From Pseudomonadales bacterium (lineage in GTDB: Bacteria; Pseudomonadota; Gammaproteobacteria; Pseudomonadales; IMCC2047): a stretch of 12,966 nucleotides of DNA. The notes under the pieces were generated by a model that worked only from the letters and a program-made list of their open reading frames with translations, was not told the origin of the DNA and did no database searches. Of this stretch, positions 7,593 through 12,966 are shown piece after piece. Within the stretch, counting starts at the first letter, position 1, and each line of letters opens with the position of its first letter. The DNA is taken from contig JAIPFG010000057.1 in the NCBI GenBank assembly GCA_021736745.1, positions 1 through 12,966 of the forward strand. Reading direction: 5' to 3'. The position numbers and the translations under genes were made by a program.

Positions 7593-7609
7593 ACCTATTG
7601 ATTATAGGT
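7593..7609 (-). promoter_or_regulatory. Palindrome over a perfect -10 box, candidate pntA promoter/operator
   Basis: ACCTAT and ATAGGT form a six-base inverted repeat around a five-base centre. On the minus strand a perfect TATAAT (7606-7601) lies inside it. A standard -35 is not visible at 16-18 bases. The sequence just upstream instead carries two TATTCA copies (7625-7630 and 7616-7621, plus-strand reading). A repressor site or an activator-dependent promoter would both fit. Inferred from pattern only. Confidence 0.35.
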
Positions 7610-7746
7610 GCAGCCTATTCAGACTATTCACATTCGAAAAGTGTGTTGTGAACAGGTTGCCCTGTCAGCCAGTATCGCCCCCAACAATATCAGCGCCAAA
7701 GGATAATGAACCACAATGGATTTATTTGCAAAGGCTAGCGTTAATT

Positions 7747-8355
7747 TTAATGATTGTGGGCCGTACTGGTTCCTGGCTGGGCGCTGACGGAGGTGATAAT
7801 CACAGGCTCAACCGGAATGTCGTAACTGTGTTCCAGGTTTGTGGTCTCCACATTGCTAATCTTATCGATGACATCCATGCCCTCGATGACTCTTCCAAAG
7901 ACGGTATAGCCTCCGCTACTTCTGGTGTAATTCAAGTGGGTATTATTTTCCACATTAATAAAAAATTGAGCCTTAGCGCTATTAACGTCCTGGGTTCGCG
8001 CCATGGCAATGGTACCGCGATCGTTCCTTAAGCCATTATCAGCTTCGCTAATGATCGGGTCGCCGGTTGGTTTGAGCTGTAAGTCTTGATCCAGGCCACC
8101 TCCTTGGATCATAAAGTAAGCGATGACCCGATGGAACAAAGTGCCGTTATAAAAGCCTTTGTTTACATAATCCAGAAAATTAGCAACTGTTATCGGTGCT
8201 ACGGCCGGGTAAAGCTCCAGCTTAATTACGCCCATGCTGGTTTCCATTGTGACAATGGGATTACCGGTTTGCTGGTTGTTCGAATCTGCGGTACTTGGCA
8301 AAGCCCAGGCGGTACAGATGGTGAGAACTAACAAAAAACGAAGGTATGAGGCCAT
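7747..8355 (-). CDS. ppiA: Periplasmic peptidyl-prolyl cis-trans isomerase (cyclophilin A type)
   Basis: It catalyses cis-trans isomerisation of X-Pro bonds in exported proteins. The 202-residue chain has a signal peptide with a hydrophobic stretch at 6-19 and probable cleavage near 23. A complete cyclophilin domain follows at about 33-192: FHRVI at 74-78 with the catalytic R76, FMIQGGG at 81-87, EADNGLRNDRGTIAMART at 104-121, QFFINV at 130-135 and VFGRVIEGMDV at 152-162. It is close to E. coli PpiA (190 residues) almost throughout. SAKAQFFIN replaces the common SA[TG]SQFFIN. The C-terminus adds a short tail ending STAHNH, possibly able to bind metal weakly. Start ATG 8355 follows AAAGGG at eight bases. 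It lies 47 bases after ygiM and may share its transcript. Confidence 0.94.
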   Translation of the reverse strand: MASYLRFLLVLTICTAWALPSTADSNNQQTGNPIVTMETSMGVIKLELYPAVAPITVANFLDYVNKGFYNGTLFHRVIAYFMIQGGGLDQDLQLKPTGDPIISEADNGLRNDRGTIAMARTQDVNSAKAQFFINVENNTHLNYTRSSGGYTVFGRVIEGMDVIDKISNVETTNLEHSYDIPVEPVIITSVSAQPGTSTAHNH

Positions 8356-8402
8356 TAACGTTACCCTTTCAACATAGACGAATACAGTTTTTTAACGATG
8401 AG

Positions 8403-9065
8403 CTATACCCAGCCCGGATCTTTTCTCTTACGGCGAATGGAGGGTATGGTCAGTCCTAAAAAGATACCCAACAAAATTGCTCCGGCGCCGTAAAGGAAAA
8501 ACTCTTTGTTCGTGTCGTCTTTGAGACGGTCAGTTTCCGCCGTTAGTAATTCAATTTGGTTCTGCAATTGCTGATTTTCTTCAATCAGCTCTTGGTTGCG
8601 TTGATTAATCGCCACAGTATTACCAGAGACTTGCTTAATATAGCTGAGTTCGTCAGACAATTTAGTATTGAATGTTTTGAGTGCCTGATTATCCTCTTGT
8701 AATTTTTCGGCAGTTTGTTCCAGCTCTGATTGGCTGCCTTTTAGCATTATTTTTTGATCGGAGAGTTCTTTTAGTTTTTTCTCCGCCGCTTCCAAACGAA
8801 TCTTGGCAACCGGTTGAGAAATTAAATAGCGGGTGAGCACCCAGCCTTCCGTACCACGTTTTGTTCTCACTTTGCTGTATCCCGATTCGGTATCCGTTTC
8901 CAGCAGTTCAATGGCCGTTCCGGTTTTTAACTCGGCGATAATCCGATAGGCGTTGGTGTTGCCGGTTCGCAGAGGTACCCGAAAGCTATCCGTAATATAA
9001 AGAGTTTCTGCCCGCAGTGTGGCGCTTAACAGCAAAGCGGCAATGATTAACCAAGCATTTTTCAT
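8403..9065 (-). CDS. ygiM: SH3-domain, coiled-coil, membrane-anchored protein (YgiM / TIGR04211 type)
   Basis: This is a 220-residue envelope protein. In order it has a signal peptide (1-19, cleavage after LRA), a bacterial SH3 domain (about 20-85, with RVPLRTGNTNAYRII and TEGWVLTRYL), a long Gln/Glu/Lys/Leu-rich coiled coil (about 90-185), a C-terminal transmembrane segment (about 190-208) and a basic tail, RRKRKDPGWV. This layout is that of the TIGR04211 'SH3 and anchor domain' family that includes E. coli YgiM (206 residues). Its biochemical role is not established; bacterial SH3 domains often contact peptidoglycan. The start is ATG 9065 with AAGGAAG five bases upstream. A longer frame from 9137 would run inside yciI and delay the signal peptide, so it is rejected. 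Ten bases separate it from yciI. Confidence 0.9.
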   Translation of the reverse strand: MKNAWLIIAALLLSATLRAETLYITDSFRVPLRTGNTNAYRIIAELKTGTAIELLETDTESGYSKVRTKRGTEGWVLTRYLISQPVAKIRLEAAEKKLKELSDQKIMLKGSQSELEQTAEKLQEDNQALKTFNTKLSDELSYIKQVSGNTVAINQRNQELIEENQQLQNQIELLTAETDRLKDDTNKEFFLYGAGAILLGIFLGLTIPSIRRKRKDPGWV

Positions 9066-9070
9066 TCTTA

Positions 9071-9077
9071 CTTCCTT
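9071..9077 (-). promoter_or_regulatory. Shine-Dalgarno that fixes the ygiM start
   Basis: AAGGAAG on the minus strand lies five bases before the ATG at 9065 and overlaps the yciI stop codon (9078-9076). It supports the start that begins directly with the signal peptide MKNAWLIIAALLL, and it suggests that ribosomes leaving yciI can reinitiate here. Confidence 0.75.
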
Positions 9078-9375
9078 AGGGTAATACTTTTTTATAGGGT
9101 TTAACGATAACCTTTTGGTAGACCCCTGCATCAGCAAAGGGGTCTACGTCTGCCCAAGCCTGCGCTTGCTCAAGGGAATCAAATTCGGCAACCACCAGGC
9201 TGCCACTAAATCCAGCGCTGCCCGGGTCGTCGCTATCGATCGCCGGGTGTGGGCCCGCAAGGATAAGTCGGCCCTGCTGCTTGAGCTGTTCCAGCCGCTC
9301 AAGATGAGCCGGCCGGTGGGCTTGCCGTAGTGCTAAACTATTGGGTACATCTTCACTGATAATGGCATAAAGCAT
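9076..9375 (-). CDS. yciI: YciI family protein
   Basis: This small cytosolic protein of 99 residues matches E. coli YciI (98) in length and layout. It forms a ferredoxin-like alpha-beta fold. Typical features are the opening MLYAIISEDVPNSLALRQAHRP..HLERL, then LILAGPHPA with the conserved histidine, SGSLVVAEFDSLEQAQAWADVDPFADAGVY with the conserved D-P-F segment, and the closing VIVKPYKKVLP. The YCII family is related to muconolactone isomerase-type folds and has a suggested His/Asp active site, but no reaction is firmly assigned to YciI. Start ATG 9375 follows AAGGA at close spacing. It begins nine bases after the yciB stop, echoing the E. coli yciB-yciA-tonB-yciI neighbourhood. Confidence 0.92.
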   Translation of the reverse strand: MLYAIISEDVPNSLALRQAHRPAHLERLEQLKQQGRLILAGPHPAIDSDDPGSAGFSGSLVVAEFDSLEQAQAWADVDPFADAGVYQKVIVKPYKKVLP

Positions 9376-9384
9376 AGAGATCCT

Positions 9385-9966
9385 TTATTTTTCGCTGTCT
9401 TTATTAGTGTCAAATGGCTCGATTTGTCCTTCGTTAAGGTGCCGACTTAAATACACACCCTGTAATAAAACAAAGACAATCGTCAGGCCGAGCATGCCGA
9501 ATAGCTTGAAATCAACCCACTGTTCTTCGGTGAAGTGGCCGCTGAACGCCACATAAATATTAGCTAAACCGGCCAGGATAAAAAAGCCGATCCAAAGATA
9601 ATTGAGTCTGCTCCAGATGGATTTGGGCAGTTCAAGCTGGCTCCCCATCATCCGCTCCAGGATATTTTTTTCGCCAATAAATTCACTACCCAAAAACGCC
9701 ACAGCGAACAGCCAGTTGACGACGGTTGGTTTCCATTGAATAAATACTTTGTCCTGCAGGATCACGGTTGCGCCGCCAAGGGTCACGACTAAAAAAAGTG
9801 TCACCAAATACATCTTTTCAACTTTGCGCGTGCGCCAATAGGCGTAGATGACTTGGAAACAGGTCGCGGGGATTAGGATAGCCGTTGCGGTCACTATATT
9901 ATTAGTATATTTGTAAACGGCGAAGAAAATGACGATAGGGAAGAAATCAAACAACATTTTTTTCAT
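9385..9966 (-). CDS. yciB: Inner-membrane septation protein YciB (IspZ)
   Basis: A 193-residue polytopic inner-membrane protein with about five hydrophobic helices, opening MKKMLFDFFPIVIFFAVYKYTN. The DFFP..FF..YK start and the GSEFIGEKNILERMMG segment are hallmarks of the YciB/IspZ family. In E. coli YciB interacts with cell-elongation and division proteins and affects envelope integrity; in Shigella its homologue IspZ is linked to intracellular septation. That role is family knowledge and not visible in the sequence. E. coli YciB has 179 residues, so length is normal, with a slightly longer polar C-tail (EPFDTNKDSEK). The first ATG has a poor ribosome site, and the second Met (codon 4) has none either, so the first is kept. 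It heads the yciB-yciI-ygiM-ppiA string. Confidence 0.94.
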   Translation of the reverse strand: MKKMLFDFFPIVIFFAVYKYTNNIVTATAILIPATCFQVIYAYWRTRKVEKMYLVTLFLVVTLGGATVILQDKVFIQWKPTVVNWLFAVAFLGSEFIGEKNILERMMGSQLELPKSIWSRLNYLWIGFFILAGLANIYVAFSGHFTEEQWVDFKLFGMLGLTIVFVLLQGVYLSRHLNEGQIEPFDTNKDSEK

Positions 9967-10003
9967 GGGCGGGCTACGTGCGAATGAGTTTTAGGTAAGC
10001 CCA

Positions 10004-10041
10004 AGTATAGCCTGAGCACGGATTTAAAGCGGCGTATTATA
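10004..10041 (-). promoter_or_regulatory. Candidate -10 elements upstream of yciB
   Basis: On the minus strand a perfect TATAAT (10041-10036) and a TATACT (10009-10004) both lie in the 179-base gap before yciB. Neither has a convincing -35 at 16-18 bases. They mark this gap as the probable promoter region of the yciB group; the exact start is undecided. Confidence 0.3.
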
Positions 10042-10074
10042 AAGCAACTTTCCCGAAATTTCTGATATGTCGAG

Positions 10075-10112
10075 AAAAAAAGCTGGTTTCGTGTAGTCGC
10101 TCCCAGGGCTTC
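10075..10112 (-). terminator. Possible weak terminator after btuF
   Basis: On the minus strand GCCCTGG and CCAGC can pair over four or five bases across a loop of about 17 bases, directly followed by seven Ts (10081-10075). The T-run is good but the stem is short and the loop long, so this is only a possible terminator, about 35 bases past the btuF stop. Confidence 0.25.
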
Positions 10113-10145
10113 AAAATGGGATATTGGAAAAAATGGCTAAAGGAT

Positions 10146-11027
10146 TCATTCGCGCGCACTTCGCGCCTGCTCCAGTTGCTCACACAAAAGCCGGGCGCCT
10201 TCGAGCACACGTGGAGAGTGTCTTTGCACGATGTCTGGAGGGATAAAAAAAAGATGGCCGCGTTTAACCGCTTTCAGGTTTGGCCAGTCGAGCCAGTCAT
10301 TTAGCCAATCAGGTCGTTCCTCGCCCATGCCACTGGCGATAATCACCTCTGGATCCTCCGCTAAAACAGCTTCAATACTGATCTGAGTAGCGAGATTGGG
10401 TAGGTTAGCAAATACATTACTACCACCACATAGGCTGATTAATTGGCTTATCAGGTGATGATTGTTGAGGGTCACGAGTGGTTTATTCCAGACCTGATAA
10501 AAAGTGGTGACTGTGGTTCGGCCCGAGTAGGTCGATCGTAATTGGTTTAACTCTTCAATGAATGCGGATCGAGCCTTCTCGGCTCTAACGGTATTTCCCG
10601 TCAGCCGGCCAAGTTTTGACAGGTTGATAGCGATATCTTCAGGTACTTCTGGATTGGTGACGTATAGAGGAAGGCCAAGACTCTTGATTTTATTGATTTG
10701 TTCTGGCCCATTGCCGCTGTACCAGGCAACCACCAAGTCAGGTTTGAGCGTTAACAGTAGCTCAAGATTAATCTTGGTGTAAGTGCCGATCAGCGGAAGA
10801 GATTTTGCCGCTTGAGGATAGTCACTATGGCTAACGCCAGCCACAACCTGATGGCCAGCGCCAATCGCATAGAGCATCTCGGTGACGTGCGGAGCCAGGC
10901 TGACGATCCTTTTTGCCGCTTCGGGTAGATCAATATTATTTCCGAGGTCATCCGTCACTTGCAGCGATTGTGCCGCTGCTCTGATCGTGACGAAAAGGCA
11001 GATTGCGATGAGAACTAAGCGGAACAT
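10146..11027 (-). CDS. btuF: Vitamin B12 ABC transporter periplasmic binding protein
   Basis: BtuF captures cobalamin in the periplasm and delivers it to the BtuCD importer. The 293-residue chain has a signal peptide (1-20, MFRLVLIAICLFVTIRAAAQ) and then the class III binding-protein fold. Recognisable segments are RIVSLAPHVTEMLYAIGAG (40-58), GVSHSDYPQAA (64-74), KPDLVVAWYSGN (95-106), FYQVWNKPLVTLN (176-188), HLISQLISLCGG and the closing RHSPRVLEGARLLCEQL, all close to E. coli BtuF. W102 aligns with a tryptophan in E. coli BtuF. There is no btuC or btuD in the window, so the partner permease must be elsewhere. It sits downstream of cobT-cobC-cobS, coupling uptake with remodelling or synthesis. 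The ribosome site is weak (AAAGAATG). Confidence 0.93.
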   Translation of the reverse strand: MFRLVLIAICLFVTIRAAAQSLQVTDDLGNNIDLPEAAKRIVSLAPHVTEMLYAIGAGHQVVAGVSHSDYPQAAKSLPLIGTYTKINLELLLTLKPDLVVAWYSGNGPEQINKIKSLGLPLYVTNPEVPEDIAINLSKLGRLTGNTVRAEKARSAFIEELNQLRSTYSGRTTVTTFYQVWNKPLVTLNNHHLISQLISLCGGSNVFANLPNLATQISIEAVLAEDPEVIIASGMGEERPDWLNDWLDWPNLKAVKRGHLFFIPPDIVQRHSPRVLEGARLLCEQLEQARSARE

Positions 11028-11149
11028 GGATCATTCTTTGTCAGGAAAGAAAATGCTGTTATTACCTGTTCAAAGCGCCGTTGTTGTTTGGCATCTGCTG
11101 TCAGCCCAATGCGAAGACCACTATACTCAACCAAGGCGGGTGACCAAGG
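11015..11149 (-). pseudogene. Possible C-terminal remnant of a CobC/CobD-type threonine-phosphate decarboxylase
   Basis: The 99-base gap between cobS and btuF is open for 44 codons in the frame that ends at the TAG 11017-11015. Its translation contains LVEYSGLRIGLTADA followed by KQQRRFEQVITAF. This resembles, from memory, the C-terminal end of bacterial CobC/CobD aminotransferase-like decarboxylases, which typically read TRL..P.SLRFGLP......RL..AL. The frame has no ATG, no ribosome site and no upstream catalytic domain, so it could only be a leftover. Notably, the cobS C-terminus reads TRLG, and a one-base shift there would join TRL to VEYSGLRIGL. That suggests the junction was created by a deletion that fused the two genes. 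The evidence is a short motif match, and chance cannot be excluded. Confidence 0.35.
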
Positions 11150-11891
11150 TTAAAAGGGAGGCAACTTCTAATAATTCAACTAATGCCCCTGCTGTATCGC
11201 CGGTAAATCCGCCGAGACGCTTTATCATCATTTGTCGTAGTATAAGGAAGGTAACGGTATTGATCAGAATAAGATTCAGGCTTAGCGCCGGGCTAATCAA
11301 CAAGAGTAAAAAAGGTAAAGCGAGACAAAGCGTTATGGCGTGCTGTCGAGGGAAATGGTTGGCCAATACCTCGCCAAGACCTCCCGGCCGGACATAAGGA
11401 GTGGTGAGGAAAAGTACCAAAACCCCCAACCGAGCCATAACGGGTACGGCTATCAAAAAAAATAAATTTTCACTGCTGCTCATGAGGTTGGCTAAGGCCT
11501 GTGCTTTGATAAACAGTACCAGCGATAAAGACACCACCGCCATCGGGCCACAGCGGGGATCTTTCATGATTGTCAGTGTGCGTTCGCAGGAACCCAGTCC
11601 CCCGGCCCAACCATCCACCGAGTCGGCGAGGCCGTCCAGGTGTAGGGCGCCAGTCAACGCCACCCAAATGGCGAGACAAAGGAATGCCGATAGGGTCGGG
11701 CTAAAACACCCATTCAGTAAATAAGCCGAGAGCGAGAGGATGAGTCCCAGAATAAGTCCCACCAAAGGATAATAAAGCAGCGATTGTCCTGTTTCATGCT
11801 CCTTGGGCGTTGTTATCGAGGTGACTGGGATAATGGTTAAAAACTGGCAGGCCAGCAGAAAAGGTCGTAGAGAATGACTGATATTTTTCAT
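11127..11891 (-). CDS. cobS: Adenosylcobinamide-GDP ribazoletransferase (cobalamin synthase)
   Basis: CobS is the membrane enzyme that joins adenosylcobinamide-GDP with alpha-ribazole or its phosphate, the step that attaches the lower ligand of B12. At 254 residues it is near E. coli CobS (247). It is mostly hydrophobic helices with the diagnostic HLDGLADSVDGWAGG at 84-98, whose aspartates D86, D90 and D93 would bind Mg2+, then MKDPRCGPM at 109-117 and GDTAGALVEL from 231. The start ATG overlaps the cobC stop (ATGA) and lacks a ribosome site, so it is probably translated by coupling. The last residues, TRLG, extend a little past the usual end and may come from a fused neighbour (see the 11015-11149 entry). 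Confidence 0.95.
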   Translation of the reverse strand: MKNISHSLRPFLLACQFLTIIPVTSITTPKEHETGQSLLYYPLVGLILGLILSLSAYLLNGCFSPTLSAFLCLAIWVALTGALHLDGLADSVDGWAGGLGSCERTLTIMKDPRCGPMAVVSLSLVLFIKAQALANLMSSSENLFFLIAVPVMARLGVLVLFLTTPYVRPGGLGEVLANHFPRQHAITLCLALPFLLLLISPALSLNLILINTVTFLILRQMMIKRLGGFTGDTAGALVELLEVASLLTLVTRLG

Positions 11892-12517
11892 GGGGATAAA
11901 GTGACAGGGTTATGGAATATCAGTACAGGGTGATGGTTATCTCGATCGTGATAAACGCGTATGCGGCTCAATGCCGCGTAGGGTACATGCAGGCGTCCGA
12001 TGGCGTTCAGCGGCATATGGAGGATATGGGCTAAAATAATTCTGATGGTGCCGCCATGCTGTACACAAAGAATATGCTCGTCATGACAGTGACTAATAGT
12101 TTCCTGCCAACCGGAGAGAACGCGCTGTTGGAAATCAAACATTTTCTCTCCATTGGGAGGGGAGAGCTTAGCCGGGTTTAGGATAAACTGTTGGGCCTGT
12201 TCAGGATCGCTATCCCAGACCTCCTGAACCGGTTTACCATCCCAGTCACCAAAGTGTATTTCCCGGAAGGAGGCATTGGTCTCCCAGGGGATGCCTATCT
12301 CCTCCGCCAAATGGTGAGTAAACTGCTGGCAGCGTTGCAGGGGTGAAGTAATAATACGTTGCCATGGCCAAGGCGGGTCGACAAGCCGGAGGCTTTCCTG
12401 CATTTGCCGCCAACCCGAATCAGTGAGTGCTACATCGGTATGGCCGCGGTAGATTTCGCCGCCCTCACATTCCCCGTGGCGTAATAAATCGATCGTTGTA
12501 TATTGACTTAGATTCAT
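11888..12517 (-). CDS. cobC: Alpha-ribazole-5'-phosphate phosphatase (histidine phosphatase family)
   Basis: CobC dephosphorylates alpha-ribazole phosphate (or the cobalamin phosphate product) in nucleotide-loop assembly. The 209-residue protein has the phosphoglycerate-mutase-like core: LLRHGE at 11-16 with the nucleophile H14, R24-G-H-T-D, SPLQRC at 58-63 with R62, FREIHFGDWDG at 84-94 with the proton donor E86, and VQHGG at 152-156 with H154. The FGDWDG pattern and the position between cobT and cobS favour ribazole phosphatase over other family members. The start is taken as ATG 12517; a TTG one codon upstream is less likely. A GAGA ribosome site lies six to seven bases upstream. It begins 11 bases after the cobT stop and overlaps cobS by ATGA. 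A sugar-phosphate substrate is possible but context argues against it. Confidence 0.9.
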   Translation of the reverse strand: MNLSQYTTIDLLRHGECEGGEIYRGHTDVALTDSGWRQMQESLRLVDPPWPWQRIITSPLQRCQQFTHHLAEEIGIPWETNASFREIHFGDWDGKPVQEVWDSDPEQAQQFILNPAKLSPPNGEKMFDFQQRVLSGWQETISHCHDEHILCVQHGGTIRIILAHILHMPLNAIGRLHVPYAALSRIRVYHDRDNHHPVLIFHNPVTLSP

Positions 12518-12528
12518 CAATTTCTCTA

Positions 12529-12966
12529 TTAGGTTTTGTCGCTGACACCGGCATCATCAAAGGTGGCCATTTTATTGTGAAGCCGGCAAGCCATGCGCAA
12601 CAAAGGGACGGCTGCCGCGGCGCCACTGCCTTCGCCAAGGCGCATGCCCAGTGAAAGCAGTGGGCTGGCAGCCAGTGCTTGCAGCACCTTTTGATGTCCT
12701 TGTTCCGCTGATTGATGGGCGAAAATTAACCAGTCCTTCACGTCGGGATTAATGTTAACAGCCATCAAGGCAGCAACTGTACAAATAAAACCATCGATCA
12801 AAACCGGTAACCCAAGCTGTGCACAATGGGTGTAGGCGCCCACCAAGGCAGCAATTTCAAAACCACCCAGGCACTGCAATATTGATATGGGGTCTCCCAA
12901 TAACGCTTGGTGTTTCTCCAGGGCTTTTTTAACTGTCATCACTTTTCGAGAAAAACCGTTTTGATC
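12529..12966 (-). CDS. cobT: Nicotinate-nucleotide:dimethylbenzimidazole phosphoribosyltransferase, C-terminal part
   Basis: CobT transfers ribose phosphate from nicotinate mononucleotide to dimethylbenzimidazole, giving alpha-ribazole phosphate. The window holds the last 145 codons, and the frame is open through base 12966. The residues before the apparent GTG/ATG at 12942-12937 (GFSRKVMTVKKALEKH) still match the CobT pattern, so the gene begins beyond the right edge. Hallmarks are LQCLGGFEIAALVGAY, PVLIDGFICTVAALMA, FAHQSAEQGH and MRLGEGSGAAAAVPLL. The Glu in RLGEGSG corresponds to the catalytic Glu317 of Salmonella CobT. The family usually has about 350 residues, so some 200 are outside. 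cobU, commonly nearby, is not in the window. Confidence 0.94.
   Translation of the reverse strand, partial: DQNGFSRKVMTVKKALEKHQALLGDPISILQCLGGFEIAALVGAYTHCAQLGLPVLIDGFICTVAALMAVNINPDVKDWLIFAHQSAEQGHQKVLQALAASPLLSLGMRLGEGSGAAAAVPLLRMACRLHNKMATFDDAGVSDKT

Larger units (their letters stand above)
7380..7746. other. Gene-free region between ppiA and pntA
   Basis: These 367 bases hold no credible gene. What can be seen, read on the minus strand toward pntA, is a short hairpin without a T-run (7652-7665), a TATAAT within a palindrome (7593-7609), two copies of an 11-base direct repeat (7511-7521 and 7409-7419), a TATTAT that could be a second -10 box (7447-7442), and the pntA ribosome site. A plus-strand reading frame beginning at 7648 runs into the antisense of ppiA and is not considered a gene. 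No clear terminator was found after ppiA. Confidence 0.6.

Noticed and set aside
7652..7665. ACAGG-ttgc-CCTGT hairpin downstream of ppiA, considered as a terminator
   Set aside because: A perfect five-base stem, but no T-run follows on either strand, so it does not qualify as a rho-independent terminator.
7648..8031. Plus-strand reading frame of 127 codons
   Set aside because: It runs antisense through the ppiA coding region, whose protein matches cyclophilins over its full length. The plus frame has no recognisable domain or good ribosome site.
9066..9137. In-frame N-terminal extension of ygiM
   Set aside because: It would overlap the yciI coding end and place 24 polar residues before the signal peptide. 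The ATG at 9065 has its own AAGGAAG.
10882..11397. Plus-strand reading frame of 171 codons
   Set aside because: It is antisense to the btuF 5' end, the gap and the cobS 3' end. Its composition (many Arg, Ser and Pro) is typical of a shadow frame.
12621..12640. GCCACTG, resembling the core of a cobalamin riboswitch B12 box, in a B12 gene cluster
   Set aside because: It lies inside the cobT coding sequence on the opposite strand, without the other conserved riboswitch segments and with no gene placed downstream to control.
1..12966. Mobile elements, CRISPR arrays, tRNAs, toxin-antitoxin or defence genes
   Set aside because: None of the frames shows transposase, integrase, nuclease or toxin motifs. 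No regularly spaced repeats or cloverleaf-like sequences were seen, and the genes are standard metabolic and envelope families.

Overview
The window looks like chromosomal DNA of a gammaproteobacterium of roughly balanced base composition, probably a free-living or marine-type lineage; the exact order cannot be fixed from sequence reading alone. Support comes from a PntA that carries both the NAD(H) domain and its own membrane segments (the E. coli arrangement), a yciB-yciI-ygiM-ppiA string of typically gammaproteobacterial genes, and a cobT-cobC-cobS-btuF cobalamin block. All genes but one lie on the minus strand, so the window reads functionally from right to left. No insertion sequence, phage gene, CRISPR array, tRNA or rRNA was seen.

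Right end (about 11.0-13.0 kb): late steps of cobalamin nucleotide-loop assembly. cobT (its start lies beyond the right edge), cobC (alpha-ribazole phosphatase) and cobS (cobalamin synthase) are tightly packed, with an ATGA overlap between cobC and cobS. btuF, the periplasmic vitamin B12 binding protein, follows. The 99-base gap between cobS and btuF holds an open, coding-looking stretch that resembles the C-terminal tail of a CobC/CobD-type threonine-phosphate decarboxylase. This may be a deletion scar and is the most unusual item in the window.

Middle right (7.7-10.0 kb): yciB (inner-membrane septation-associated protein), yciI, ygiM (SH3 domain plus coiled coil plus membrane anchor) and ppiA (periplasmic cyclophilin). 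They are closely spaced, probably co-transcribed, and themed around the cell envelope.

Middle (4.4-7.4 kb): pntA and pntB, the two subunits of the proton-translocating nicotinamide nucleotide transhydrogenase, ending in a clear rho-independent terminator. The 367-base region upstream of pntA has no gene. It holds a perfect TATAAT inside a 17-base palindrome and an 11-base direct repeat, both candidate control elements.

Left (1-4.2 kb): a secreted cupin protein, a membrane-anchored protein of a conserved family without known function, and the only plus-strand gene, a radical SAM protein with an unusual CX4CX2C cluster motif. Then come a cytosolic glycerophosphodiester phosphodiesterase and glpD (cut by the left edge), overlapping by ATGA; together they would turn glycerophosphodiesters into dihydroxyacetone phosphate.

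Most of the window is ordinary housekeeping and metabolic sequence. I see no strong case for a wholly new multi-gene system. The items most worth a second look are the cobS-btuF gap, the radical SAM protein and the pntA upstream region.
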